From Ilyomonas limi (lineage in GTDB: Bacteria; Bacteroidota; Bacteroidia; Chitinophagales; Chitinophagaceae), in the NCBI RefSeq assembly GCF_005233845.1, contig NZ_SZQL01000001.1, positions 186,001 through 250,000 on the forward strand: a stretch of 64,000 nucleotides of DNA. The letters run 5' to 3'. A program made the translations under genes and the position numbers. The notes under the pieces were generated by a model that did not search any database, was not told the DNA's origin, and saw only the letters and a program-made list of their open reading frames with translations. Below are positions 27,218 to 36,895 of the stretch, one piece after another; positions within the stretch are counted from its first letter, which is position 1; every line of letters starts with the position of its first letter.

Positions 27218-28453
27218 TCAGGAAGTAGTGGCTTTGTGTTTTGCACCAATATTGGGTAAGAAGCCGGTGAGCAAACCAATGAGCGGCAGGTAAGCACAAA
27301 TGGCATACACATAATAAATGCTGGTGCGATCAGCTAACTCGCCCAATACGGCAGAACCCAATCCGCCCATACCAAAAGCAAAACCAAAGAACAAACCCGA
27401 CACCGTTCCCACTTTGCCGGGCAGCAACTCCTGTGCATATACCAGAATGGCAGAGAAGGCAGAAGCCAGGATAAGTCCGATGAACACACTTAAAATGGTT
27501 GTCCAAAAGAGGTTTACATGTGGAAGCAATAACGTAAAGGGTGCAACGCCCAGGATAGAAAACCAGATGACATATTTCCTTCCAAAGTGATCGCCAAGCG
27601 GACCACCGAGGAAGGTGCCAGCTGCGATGGAGAACAGGAAAATAAAGAGGTGCACCTGCGAGCTCTGCACCGATACGCCAAACTTATCAATGAGGTAAAA
27701 GGTATAATAAGACGTCATGCTGGCGAGATAAAAATATTTCGAAAAAATAAGCACCAGCAATATAGCAATAGAAGTTGCCACTTTCCTTTTTGATAAATGA
27801 ACCTGCTCGCCATGCGCTACCACTTTTTTAGGACGGATCCGTTGCATATTTTGCCGGTACCATTTGCCGATGGCTATTAAAACAATAATAGCTATTAAAG
27901 CGAGTGCAGAAAACCATGCAATGCTCTTTTGCCCGGAAGGAACAATGATCAACGCTGCCAGCAAAGGGCCAATGGAACTGCCTGCATTGCCACCCACCTG
28001 AAAAATGGATTGCGCCAGCCCTCTTCTTCCGCCGGAAGCCATGTAAGCCACTTTGGATGCTTCGGGATGGAACACAGACGAACCCGTTCCGATCAAGCCC
28101 ACCGATACCAATATCCACCCAAAAGAGGATGCAAACGCAAGACATACCAATCCAATTAATGTAAACGCCATTCCGGTTGCCAAAGAGAAGGGCTGTGGTT
28201 TTTTATCGGTATAAAAACCCACAAATGGCTGAAAAAGGGAAGCTGCCAGTTGAAAGGTGAGCGTGATTAACCCAACCTGCCCAAAGGTTAAATGAAACGA
28301 ATCTTTTACAATGGGATAAATGGAAGGAATGAGCGATTGTATGGTATCGTTCAACAGGTGCGAAAAGGAGATGGTAAGCAGGATGGAGAAAACGGTTCCT
28401 TCGGCTGCTTTTTTGGTGATGCTGAGTTGCTGTGCTTCAATGGGCTGTTCCAT
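27218..28453 (-). CDS. MFS transporter, fosmidomycin-resistance (Fsr) type
   Basis: A transporter of 411 residues with 12 helices. Features are HLLNDTIQSLIPSIYPIVKD at the first helix, GFYTDKKPQPFSLATGMAFTLIG, SVFHPEASKVAYMASGGRRGLAQSIFQVGGNAG and GPLGDHFGRKYVIW. The SSVFHPEAS and GRRG segments are typical of the Fsr group. Relatives export fosmidomycin and other drugs, but the physiological substrate is mostly unknown. It stands alone on the minus strand, with the 22-bp inverted repeat downstream. Confidence 0.88.
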   Translation of the reverse strand: MEQPIEAQQLSITKKAAEGTVFSILLTISFSHLLNDTIQSLIPSIYPIVKDSFHLTFGQVGLITLTFQLAASLFQPFVGFYTDKKPQPFSLATGMAFTLIGLVCLAFASSFGWILVSVGLIGTGSSVFHPEASKVAYMASGGRRGLAQSIFQVGGNAGSSIGPLLAALIIVPSGQKSIAWFSALALIAIIVLIAIGKWYRQNMQRIRPKKVVAHGEQVHLSKRKVATSIAILLVLIFSKYFYLASMTSYYTFYLIDKFGVSVQSSQVHLFIFLFSIAAGTFLGGPLGDHFGRKYVIWFSILGVAPFTLLLPHVNLFWTTILSVFIGLILASAFSAILVYAQELLPGKVGTVSGLFFGFAFGMGGLGSAVLGELADRTSIYYVYAICAYLPLIGLLTGFLPNIGAKHKATTS

Positions 28454-28558
28454 AGTTAACGGTGTGCCTGTAAAAATAATGGCTATTCGTTTAAGATTAG
28501 GAATGTTTTACTTTTTTCCTTTCCTAGATTGTTGCTTTACTTTCTTTTCCACTGATGC

Positions 28559-28702
28559 CCGGTTAGTGTCTTCACAAACGGTTGGTTTCCTTATCCTGGA
28601 AGATGTTTTTTCAAAGGTGTATAACATATGTTGAATGCATATATTAAAACTTGGTGGCATGATTCACTTAGCCTAAAGAGCGGTTCGTGAAGACACGAAC
28701 CG
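28559..28702. repeat. Two short hairpins of the GGTTnGTG family
   Basis: CCGGTTAGTG-tctt-CACAAACGG at 28559-28581 and CGGTTCGTG-aaga-CACGAACCG at 28681-28702. Similar hairpins are at 29659, 29910, 30845 and 41415. The second is a perfect 9-bp stem. The 318-base gap they lie in contains no other supported feature. Confidence 0.6.
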
Positions 28703-28771
28703 GGGCGGGGAAATTCTTCCGAACAGCTATAGTGCGACAACCCACAGCTATAGGCAAAGATGCTTATCCTG

Positions 28772-29581
28772 TTATTTGTTTTTGCCTGCATCCACATCGT
28801 AATGTAAGCCCAGTATAAACATATACAGCCCGTAAGAAATGGTACCCATAGCTATAATAAAAAAGGCAGCAACCCCTATGTGATCTCCTATGAAGTCAAA
28901 AGCTTTGTCGGTGTTTACTACGTAGCCACTGTTGCCCTTAAAGGCTGCTTTCAAAAAGAAAAAGCCAGTCACTCCCAGGATTACGCCACGCGAAAAGTAC
29001 CCGAAATAAGCGATGCCATGTACAACACGTTTCCATCTTTTGGTGAAATCATTTGATTTGATCGTTTCTGTGAAGCGGCTCGACAAACCGTAAAATAGTA
29101 AAACCAATGCCGTTACCGCTACAATGAAGCCGGTGGCAAATACAACTACACGTCCCCAGTCTGTTTCCAACAAATGGGCTACCATGCTGCGCTGCCGGGT
29201 AGGTTCGCCGGTCAGTGACGCCACCTGCTTACTGAATAATGCCTGTAAAGCGGATACTGCAATAAATGCGTCGGCACCTGAGCTAAAAGCAGTACCTGTC
29301 CTCAGCAAAATAGCCTTCGCCCCATTTCCCAATTTATAAGGATCTGCAAATGCTTCATAAAAGCGCCACACAATAAAGCATACAGCACCTGCAATAATTA
29401 CCCAGTTAAGAACTCGTCCAGGGGCAAAGCCTTCCAGCAAAACAAAGAAACTGCTTTCATCTGCACCTCCGTTCTTTAACTTTAACAAAGAAAGGATGGC
29501 GATAACACCAATGCTGCCGTAAATGATACCTGTTGAAAAGCAGCCAACCAAAGTAAGTGCCCTGAGCCATTTTCTTTTCAC
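28772..29581 (-). CDS. DUF1206 membrane protein
   Basis: A protein of 269 residues built from three copies of a two-helix unit: about 10-70, 95-160 and 185-260. Repeated marks are GCFSTGIIYGSIGVIAIL and GYFSRGVILGVTGFFFLK, with small polar residues before each helix. This is the DUF1206 layout, a family of inner-membrane proteins without known function. It lies upstream of the MFS gene on the same strand, about 320 bases away with hairpins between, so the two are probably separate units. Confidence 0.82.
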   Translation of the reverse strand: MKRKWLRALTLVGCFSTGIIYGSIGVIAILSLLKLKNGGADESSFFVLLEGFAPGRVLNWVIIAGAVCFIVWRFYEAFADPYKLGNGAKAILLRTGTAFSSGADAFIAVSALQALFSKQVASLTGEPTRQRSMVAHLLETDWGRVVVFATGFIVAVTALVLLFYGLSSRFTETIKSNDFTKRWKRVVHGIAYFGYFSRGVILGVTGFFFLKAAFKGNSGYVVNTDKAFDFIGDHIGVAAFFIIAMGTISYGLYMFILGLHYDVDAGKNK

Positions 29582-30332
29582 TGATGTATGCTTTGAATGG
29601 TACTGTGCAATTTCCTTTCCACACCTTTCTTTCAGCTAGTGTTACCATTTTCCTGCTGCCGGTTGGTGCTTCACCACAAGTGCTCGGAACAATTTTGTAA
29701 GCCAAACCATACACTTAAAAACAAAGAGACAATTTAAAGTAAGTGGTGCGGAGGCACGGACGGATGCGCGGAGCAATCATGCCGTCCTTGATTTTTTGGT
29801 TACTTTTTTTATCAAGAAAAAAAGTAAAAGGAGAATGATGAGACTGATAATGTATAAAGTCAAAATTCAAATAATTACTGCTCAAATAGCACATAAAAAA
29901 TCTTCCGAACATTTGTGGTGTCTTACCAACAGATGTGAACTGATGTTTGTTGGAGCGATAAATAAGGAAACATGCATCTGATAGCATTATTTCAGTCACT
30001 GGGGCACCAGCCAATAGCGGAAGAACGGGTTTCCCTTCTGCTATTGCACCCTTGCTACCCTGCACACTCTGATACACAGCTTAAAAGTGCCCGTTCCGTT
30101 TGAATTGATTATAAATCGTATCAAAATCATACAGTTTTGTTCGCTTTTGTACATTTTAGTAAAGCCAAAAACTAATCGCTCCGATTTTTAGGATCAGGGT
30201 TATCAACCATTCATACCATTTCGCAAATCATTACCCGTCTTTTTCAACCACTCGTCACTATAAAACGGTTTGGCACCGGCAGTTGGTACGCCTTTGTAAG
30301 GTAGTAAGCATCAACACAAAAAAATAAAAATC
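29582..30332. other. Repeat-rich intergenic stretch
   Basis: About 750 bases without a supported gene. It contains family-1 repeat copy B (29742-29829) and hairpins at 29659-29680 and 29910-29935. Frames here show no protein pattern. Confidence 0.6.
29742..29829. repeat. Family-1 intergenic repeat, copy B (short form)
   Basis: AGTGGTGCGGAGGCACGGAC, then GGATGCGCGGAGCAATCATG and the rest of the front block. It ends directly in a stem TTACTTTTTTT/AAAAAAAGTAA with loop ATCAAG. It lacks the middle block and the CCCCGAC hairpin seen in copies A and C. Confidence 0.8.
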
Positions 30333-30713
30333 ATGAAAAAGTTTATCATCACAGCACTTTGCATATGCACCGCATTGTTCACATTTGCAAACCCTGCTGC
30401 AACCGACAAAAAGAAACACAATACTGCCACTGCTTCTATCCTCAATGCAGTAGTAACTACCACCGGCACTAATGTAATCATTACCGCTGTCAGCGAAACT
30501 CCTGGTGCGGTAGCTGTAACGCTGACAGACGATGCCGGAAATGAATTGTACCAGGGCAAACTGGTGAAAGGCAATCTTACCCAGCATGCCGTCTTCAACC
30601 TGGAACAGTTGGAGGAAGGTACTTACAGCATTGTACTGAGCAACGGTAAAAGTAAACTGGAAAAAAAGGTAACGGTTAATACCAATACCATCAGGCAATT
30701 GTCTGTAGAGTAA
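30333..30713 (+). CDS. Small secreted protein, single beta-sandwich-like domain
   Basis: A protein of 126 residues with a signal peptide (MKKFIITALCICTALFTFA, cleaved after FANPA-type residues). The mature 105 residues alternate polar and hydrophobic residues, with NVIITAVSETPGAVAVTLTD and GTYSIVLSNGKSKLEKKVTV, suggesting one beta-sandwich like those in DUF3244 or T9SS C-terminal domains. There is no catalytic motif. It could be a periplasmic or surface stress protein. It lies alone, with repeat-rich DNA upstream and the AT-rich island downstream. Confidence 0.6.
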   Translation: MKKFIITALCICTALFTFANPAATDKKKHNTATASILNAVVTTTGTNVIITAVSETPGAVAVTLTDDAGNELYQGKLVKGNLTQHAVFNLEQLEEGTYSIVLSNGKSKLEKKVTVNTNTIRQLSVE

Positions 30714-30844
30714 GCACGCACAAACAGGCGCTGCTGCAATGCACGGCAACTACCTGTTTGCCGTGCATCTTTTTGTGCGTTGTTATAGTAAACAGGTACC
30801 ACATCCATAACACTATGATGAACGACAAGAGTCCATATTCGCTA

Positions 30845-30867
30845 CCGGTTGGTGAGACACCAATTGG
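30845..30867. repeat. Short hairpin of the GGTTnGTG family
   Basis: CCGGTTGGTG-aga-CACCAATTGG. The stem has two G-T pairs. It sits just outside the end of the AT-rich defence-like operon. Confidence 0.55.
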
Positions 30868-30959
30868 TGTGAAATGGGAATGAAATAGCAATCGGTGATT
30901 AGCAAGACAATATGGCTTAGTCTGGAGACTACCGCCAAGCAGGGGCGATTTATTGGCTA

Positions 30960-32825
30960 TTAATGTACTGCAAAATCATGTAGCTCTGCAGAACGTGAAA
31001 GATATTTATAGTATTTATCTAAAAGTAATTTAGCACCAAACGCTTTGAAACGTAAACGTCTTTTTAAACCGAAAGAAAATACATTTTCTTTATAAGTTTC
31101 AGGCAAACCAACTTTCTTCATAGGTGATACTTGCAAATAAATTTTTTCTTTAAAACTCTTCAATGCATTACCATTAACTTTTGGCAATTCATTTAATAGA
31201 AGTTCTTGTTGCTTAGCTGCTGTTATATATTTATTTTTAAGCTTATTATATCTATGCTCCCAATTAGCACTTACTAAATCAACATCAAAAGAATTATTAA
31301 GATTAATGGTGGTTTTACCCTCCACATTGAAGACAGCTAAATCTAATACATCAAGATCAGCTAAAAAATTATTACCAAAGTTTACTATACCAATTTTATC
31401 AGTACCCTCTTCAATATAATATAAGTTAAACTTACCGGAAGAATCTTTCTGTTCTTGCATCTTTTTTTCTGCTTTTTCTTTTGAATTTATATCGAGCTTT
31501 AATAAAGTCCCATATTTGGCCCTTGGTCTAACACCTAGAGGATTGGTTCTCATCATCAAATCGCATTCTTGGGCAATTAAAATATAGTCAAACCCCTTGC
31601 CCTCACCCTCGCTTATACTAAAAATATCACCATTTTCTAACGGAAGATGTAAAGGATTGATGATACTACCCGGTTCATATATTTCATGATGTCTTAACTT
31701 AAAGGCTTTAGTATAAGGTAAAACGTTGGGATCTACACTGAAACGAATATCACTTAATGCTTTTGCCTCTTTAATTTGTTTGTTTACCTCTTTTGGATAG
31801 CTTTTATGAATCATTAAAGATTTTACTTCATTGTCATAAAGACTTTTTGAAATTCTAAAAAGTGTTTCCATCTCCCATACACCTTCATCATATGAACTGC
31901 GGAGAATCATATGATCAAAAGCATAAGTATCCATATTTTCTATTTGATCCTTAACATTCTTGTACGCTTGCTCAATAATATTTACAGAATTATTCTTTAT
32001 ACGTTCACAAAACGTGTTTAAAAGAGCTTTTTTAATACCATCACAGAATAATACATTATCATCGATTCGTTTTTTTGTAAGAGGGAAAAAATCGTCTTTC
32101 TGTAATTGCAATTCTTTCTTTTCTATGACTTCTTTGCGATATGATAGTTCTTCATTTGTGTCAGGTATTAGATGGGTCAAGAGAGTGCATATAATTCTTT
32201 CTCGGTTTGCATTCCGCTTTACTTCCGAAATTAGATTCTCACCTTTTGTAACAAAATATTTCCCACCAGCATGTTGAAGGTCTTGATCAAATAAAACAAG
32301 GATATTATCAACTTCATTATCAAATGAAATTTTATCTTTCAAAATGTCCCATTCTTGAGGACTTACTGGTATAAGAATATCTGGTGGAAACAAATCTTTA
32401 ATTCTAAGAGATCTCTTAAAATCTATAATATTAGATGGGTTATCTGTGGTTGCAGCGATTATATTTTCAAATAAAGCTTTCTTTTTTTCATTCTCAATTT
32501 CTTCCCATTGAGGACGAAAAAAACCTGCGACTTCTTCTGGAGGAAGGTCTAACTCTAATCCTTCAATTTGTAGCTTTTGTAACTCAGAAATTTTACCGTT
32601 TTGTACAGCTGTATTAATTACAAAACTTAGTACCTCAAAATCAATGGTTTTTATATTTTCATCATCAACGTAATACACTGCTTTTATATTCAGGAGCTCT
32701 AATAATCTTTTAAGGCTTTTTAATAGGTTCTCAGTATTGTTTTGCTCGTTAGATTTATCTTCGTTATTATTGATATTTTCGTTTCGTAACGGTGCAGCTT
32801 CATTTGAAGGTTCTATAGGCCCCAT
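30960..32825 (-). CDS. Receiver-like protein of a conflict-type operon
   Basis: A protein of 621 residues. After a low-complexity N-terminus (1-33), residues about 40-220 show a receiver pattern: AVYYVDDE (acidic pocket D54-D55), ILVLFDQDL (candidate phospho-Asp D180) and IICTLLTH (strand 4 with Thr). The insert between the first two is longer than usual. The C-terminal part (about 390-620) has SIINPLHLPLENGDIF and DYILIAQECDLMMR and matches no named domain that I know; it is probably the output module. It begins 2 bases after the GHKL protein stop, so the pair is coupled like sensor and regulator. The receiver reading is from pattern only. Confidence 0.62.
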   Translation of the reverse strand: MGPIEPSNEAAPLRNENINNNEDKSNEQNNTENLLKSLKRLLELLNIKAVYYVDDENIKTIDFEVLSFVINTAVQNGKISELQKLQIEGLELDLPPEEVAGFFRPQWEEIENEKKKALFENIIAATTDNPSNIIDFKRSLRIKDLFPPDILIPVSPQEWDILKDKISFDNEVDNILVLFDQDLQHAGGKYFVTKGENLISEVKRNANRERIICTLLTHLIPDTNEELSYRKEVIEKKELQLQKDDFFPLTKKRIDDNVLFCDGIKKALLNTFCERIKNNSVNIIEQAYKNVKDQIENMDTYAFDHMILRSSYDEGVWEMETLFRISKSLYDNEVKSLMIHKSYPKEVNKQIKEAKALSDIRFSVDPNVLPYTKAFKLRHHEIYEPGSIINPLHLPLENGDIFSISEGEGKGFDYILIAQECDLMMRTNPLGVRPRAKYGTLLKLDINSKEKAEKKMQEQKDSSGKFNLYYIEEGTDKIGIVNFGNNFLADLDVLDLAVFNVEGKTTINLNNSFDVDLVSANWEHRYNKLKNKYITAAKQQELLLNELPKVNGNALKSFKEKIYLQVSPMKKVGLPETYKENVFSFGLKRRLRFKAFGAKLLLDKYYKYLSRSAELHDFAVH

Positions 32826-32827
32826 AG

Positions 32828-35326
32828 TTAAATGATTGCAGTTGTAAAATTTATTTGAAAAATATATCTTCTATTATTTTCATTACGTTGGTTTAATAAT
32901 AAAACCTCAGCACCAACAGTTTCTAATAATTGTTGAACAATAAATAATCCTAAACCCCTACCTTGATTTCTTGGCTTTGCAGTAATAAATGGCTGGAAGA
33001 TTCTGTCTTCTAAGGTAGGATCAATACCTAATCCATTATCATAAATTCTTAGGAAGGGTTCATCAATTTCTATAGTGACGTTAGGTTTAAAATCATTAAA
33101 TGATTTTTTCCTCTCTCTTAACCAAAAGTCCGAATTGATAATTATATTGTCAATTACTTGTGTCAATTTTCCCTTACTCATTCTTACTTTGAAATCCTGT
33201 TTAATAACTATACTTAATTTAATATCATCTTTAAATCTTTCAATATAGTATGAACCAACTTCATCAAAGTACTCCTTCAAACTAAATTCCTGTTTTGCTT
33301 CTCTAACATATCTTAGTGATGGTGCAAGATGACTTAATTGTTTTCTAAAGGATTGAATTGCAGTTTTAACGTATTCAATATATAAGTTTATGGATGAAAC
33401 ACTCACTGTCTCTTTACCTTTTATTCTTTTAATTAATGCATTCGTTTGATCAAGTAATCTGTCAACAATATTTGAAATTTCATGTGATAAAGCTTCGGCG
33501 GTAAGTCCTAAACCAGCCAATTCTGCAAATTCACTTAATTGATTTTCCAAATCATCTATCTTAGGTTTGATATAATTAGCATCGTGTTCTAACTTTTTTG
33601 CAACTTCTAAGATAGTGTTTACTTGCTCCATTACGCGCTTTGCATCATCAAGCAAAATATCAATATCTTGTAATAATTTTCTTTGTTCTGCATCTTCTAC
33701 ATTTTTGGGCTTTATATCTTTAACTTTAGCTATTACTTCCTTTACAGCAGATGAAATTCGTGAAAGAGAAATACTAACTCTGCTATTTTCATCCTGTAAT
33801 TTCTTTGCTTTAGCAGCAGTATCTTGAAGTCTATTATAAGAGTCTTTAATGCTGTTAATGTTGCCACTTTGTTGTGCTATAAATGTCTTATAGTCATTGT
33901 AGCTCCGTCTTGTTTTTTCCAATAAACCGTTTATTTCAGCAACAACTCTATTCATAAGAAGAAAAAAGTTTTGAGAATATTGTGAATCAACAAAACCTTC
34001 CCTATCAGTCTTCTCTTGTAAGCATTTATTTTCTTTAGCAGATATTGCCACAAAGCCCATTGTATTTCTTGGACGTAAAGTATAAAAGGAGCCTCCTGAA
34101 GTTTGACCACTTCCTAATTTCAACCAGTCATCACCATCAATACCAAAAGGTTTGACTCCAAATCCATCTCTGTAAACTCTAACGCCAGTCTGATTTTTTA
34201 CTATTTCTTTATATTGTGAAAAAGAATCAAACGTGCTGCTAAGAGTATCAGATTCGCGTAAGTTAAAATCATCTATCTCTCCACTAAAATCACCGGGATT
34301 TGCAAAAATCTCTTTTCCATGTTGATCGGAGATCAGTGCTTTACCTGAAATGTCTTGGATGTCAATACTTTTGCTAAATTCTAAAAGATATCCCTCTTTG
34401 CTATGATATTTTACGTTATCAATATAGTGTTTCTTATTCTTAATTTTGTCGGTTAAAAAGTTATAAAAATTTTTACCATCATCTACACTTATCAATTTTT
34501 CATAATCTTCTTTGTCTTCAACTTTAGTAGAACCTCCAAAAAGTTTATAATTCTTTATTTGCCCTTTCAATTGTAATTTTAAGTCGTTAAACACAAATTG
34601 GAAACGTGATACAGCCTGACTACGTAATGCTTCATTTATTTCGTCAAAATCAATTTTTTCTCCGTTAATTGTAAGAAATACATGAAATGTCCTCTTTTCT
34701 TTAAAAGGAAAAATTAACTGAGATAATTGCCCTATGAACCGACTACCGCTCTTGCCTTCCCAGCTATTAGCATCTCTTAGTTCTGTTAAAATGAGTTTTG
34801 TTCCTTTTTCTGTATCAATCTTTGGCAACACTTCAGAAAAAATTTCAACTTCAGTTAAGGGAGTTTCTTCTTTGAAATCATTCCAATCAAAAGCAATATG
34901 ATTGATGTGTGTTTCTTCCTTTTTGCTAGTAAACATTTCTAATCTATGCGCTAACCTTTGTGTACTCAATCTACCTAATCCTTTATCACCTAAAGGCGTT
35001 CTTCCAAGTACAGTTGTTTCTCCTTTTGCTTTCATTTCTCTTTTTTTAGATAAAGAAATGATTAACCATCCTTCTGTTATATCTTTAGCAGTCATTCCAT
35101 CACCTGCATCATCAATTATAATATAACCTATATCTCCCTTATAGCGTGCTTTTTCATCATCTAATGCGTTTTTTGTATCAACATTGATTCTTACCCATTT
35201 TGAATCAGCATCGTATGAATTCTTTACTAATTCCATTATAGCAGTTACTTCATCAGTAACAAGTTCTTCACCTAACTGTTTTACAACAGCGGCACTAATA
35301 TTAAAGTGAGGGAGATTATTCGCCAA
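32828..35326 (-). CDS. Dual-GHKL ATPase / histidine kinase-like protein
   Basis: A protein of 832 residues with two ATP-binding modules. The N-terminal one (about 1-135) is Hsp90/MutL/MORC-like: MELVKNSYDAD (N36), IIIDDAGDGMT (D73/G75/G77) and GDKGLGRLST (113-121). A long coiled coil spans about 470-605. The C-terminal half is a histidine kinase: H-box EALSHEISN (H615), N-box DNIIINSDFW, G1 DNGLGID, FQPFITAK and G2 GRGLGLFIV (789-797). No signal or membrane helix is seen, so it is cytoplasmic. It overlaps the methylase gene by 11 bases and precedes the receiver-like gene by 2. I infer it senses DNA or invader state and signals to the partner. Confidence 0.82.
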   Translation of the reverse strand: MANNLPHFNISAAVVKQLGEELVTDEVTAIMELVKNSYDADSKWVRINVDTKNALDDEKARYKGDIGYIIIDDAGDGMTAKDITEGWLIISLSKKREMKAKGETTVLGRTPLGDKGLGRLSTQRLAHRLEMFTSKKEETHINHIAFDWNDFKEETPLTEVEIFSEVLPKIDTEKGTKLILTELRDANSWEGKSGSRFIGQLSQLIFPFKEKRTFHVFLTINGEKIDFDEINEALRSQAVSRFQFVFNDLKLQLKGQIKNYKLFGGSTKVEDKEDYEKLISVDDGKNFYNFLTDKIKNKKHYIDNVKYHSKEGYLLEFSKSIDIQDISGKALISDQHGKEIFANPGDFSGEIDDFNLRESDTLSSTFDSFSQYKEIVKNQTGVRVYRDGFGVKPFGIDGDDWLKLGSGQTSGGSFYTLRPRNTMGFVAISAKENKCLQEKTDREGFVDSQYSQNFFLLMNRVVAEINGLLEKTRRSYNDYKTFIAQQSGNINSIKDSYNRLQDTAAKAKKLQDENSRVSISLSRISSAVKEVIAKVKDIKPKNVEDAEQRKLLQDIDILLDDAKRVMEQVNTILEVAKKLEHDANYIKPKIDDLENQLSEFAELAGLGLTAEALSHEISNIVDRLLDQTNALIKRIKGKETVSVSSINLYIEYVKTAIQSFRKQLSHLAPSLRYVREAKQEFSLKEYFDEVGSYYIERFKDDIKLSIVIKQDFKVRMSKGKLTQVIDNIIINSDFWLRERKKSFNDFKPNVTIEIDEPFLRIYDNGLGIDPTLEDRIFQPFITAKPRNQGRGLGLFIVQQLLETVGAEVLLLNQRNENNRRYIFQINFTTAII

Positions 35327-36731
35327 CTTTTCTAAAAATTAAAATGTCTTCAGTATTCATTAAAGCAGTGTCTCTGTTTTTCTTTCCCATTCGTTTGTTG
35401 ATAATTTCACGCTTGACTTGTGTCAACAATTTACCGCCTTTGGATTCAATTAATTCAATTATTATTTCATCATTAGGGACTTCAATCTTTGCCACATTTC
35501 GGTTCCCAACAGTCCAAATTTGATAACTATTTGGCTTCATTACTCTAAATACATTATCTAATGTTTGATTTAGGTCTATAAAAAAAGTGGCTACTTTCTT
35601 TACAGATTTTGAGGATTCCGCTTCAATTTTTTCATATGTTTTTTTAAATGTAGGGCTATATTCAAATAATTTATTTAAACCAGTATCAAAATCCTTCTTA
35701 AATACACCTCCTAAAGAACGAGTATCAATCTCAGAAGTTGATTTTAATAATTCAGAAGTTGCTTGGGAATCAATATCACTTAAATCAATCCATTGCAATG
35801 GCAAATATGAGTTTTGCCCATAGGTAACTGTTGTTTTGTTGTCACCATAAGGAGGTGATGTAACTAATAAATCATAAAATTCTTTACCTGTGGGGGAGAA
35901 TATACTTTGTTTCGAGTCCCATAGGCGAATGTCTATATCTGATATATAGGCACGCTTACATACCTTATTTTTTTCTGCCAGAAGCGTAGCATGAGATTCA
36001 AAGTCATCTATTGACTTGTCCATATGTAATGCAAAAACCTTAATCGCAGAGAAATTCCTTTTGTCTATATCTTCTTGCTTACGGATATGAAGTTTATATG
36101 TGGATGTTCTGTCGTTTGAAGACACTCTAATTGTTTCAGCTAATACAACCCAAAAGAATCTTCTAGCAAATAATGAGCTTTCCTGTCTTATTCCGCGAAC
36201 GATTTTAGAAAGTTGTATTTGAATATGTTCTTTAAACCATTTATTAATTCCTTTGAAGCTAACATCTATTGCATCACTTTCATCAGCATCTATTCTTAAC
36301 TCAAGCTCATTCCATTTAGCTTTTAAAGCTGTTGTAAAATAAGGACCTGTCCGCGCTTTGCCAATTAAAACAGCTAAAGGATTAATATCTTGACCATAGC
36401 ACTTCAAACCCGATTCCATACAGGTAACGAGCGTTGTGGCCGAACCCATGAATGGATCAATCATAGTTTGTATATCAGGTTTAGCCGTAGTTATTATTTC
36501 AATAAGTTTTCTTTGCACAGCTGGAATCATACGCGCAGGATATTGAAAAAAGCTGTGGATATACTCTCTTTTATTATAATCAGGACGAGTCCAAATATCC
36601 GAATCTTCTTCTGTAGCCTTATTAATGTTGTCTATAATGACTTTATCAATTTCTTCAATAGATAAAATTTTACTACTCTTTGAAGAAAGAACTTCATATG
36701 GGTTTTCACTTGCAGAGCCGTAAGCATTCAT
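35316..36731 (-). CDS. DNA methyltransferase (N4-cytosine/N6-adenine type)
   Basis: An enzyme of 471 residues. IDPFMGSATT (91-100) is the AdoMet motif I, CYGQDINPLA (111-120) follows it, and LVTSPPYGDNKT (289-300) is the catalytic motif IV. The order I then IV and the SPPY form are shared by amino-methylating enzymes. About 170 residues between them may hold target recognition. The front HSFFQYPARMIP resembles the motif X region. It is the first gene of the operon with the GHKL and receiver-like proteins, so it probably marks host DNA while the partners respond to unmarked DNA (inference). The modified site is unknown. Confidence 0.88.
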   Translation of the reverse strand: MNAYGSASENPYEVLSSKSSKILSIEEIDKVIIDNINKATEEDSDIWTRPDYNKREYIHSFFQYPARMIPAVQRKLIEIITTAKPDIQTMIDPFMGSATTLVTCMESGLKCYGQDINPLAVLIGKARTGPYFTTALKAKWNELELRIDADESDAIDVSFKGINKWFKEHIQIQLSKIVRGIRQESSLFARRFFWVVLAETIRVSSNDRTSTYKLHIRKQEDIDKRNFSAIKVFALHMDKSIDDFESHATLLAEKNKVCKRAYISDIDIRLWDSKQSIFSPTGKEFYDLLVTSPPYGDNKTTVTYGQNSYLPLQWIDLSDIDSQATSELLKSTSEIDTRSLGGVFKKDFDTGLNKLFEYSPTFKKTYEKIEAESSKSVKKVATFFIDLNQTLDNVFRVMKPNSYQIWTVGNRNVAKIEVPNDEIIIELIESKGGKLLTQVKREIINKRMGKKNRDTALMNTEDILIFRKVGE

Positions 36732-36748
36732 TTATTAAGTTAATTTTC

Positions 36749-36756
36749 CAAAAATA
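36749..36756 (-). promoter_or_regulatory. Putative -7 element of the conflict operon
   Basis: TATTTTTG on the minus strand matches TAnnTTTG and lies 17 bases before the methylase ATG. The upstream TTG element is not clear, so this is tentative. Confidence 0.35.
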
Positions 36757-36895
36757 GTAACAATATTCTACAATTAAAAGCACACTATGTTAACAGTAAA
36801 GAAGCTTTCCTTTCCTTCAGCCCGGTACACGTCAATGTTCTACGAAGTATTATCAAAGCGCACCTCGAAGTAAACGACAAGTGTAGATTTGTAAT

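Noticed and set aside
27030-27299. 89-residue minus-strand frame
   Set aside because: Overlaps the MFS gene end and the inverted repeat; no pattern.
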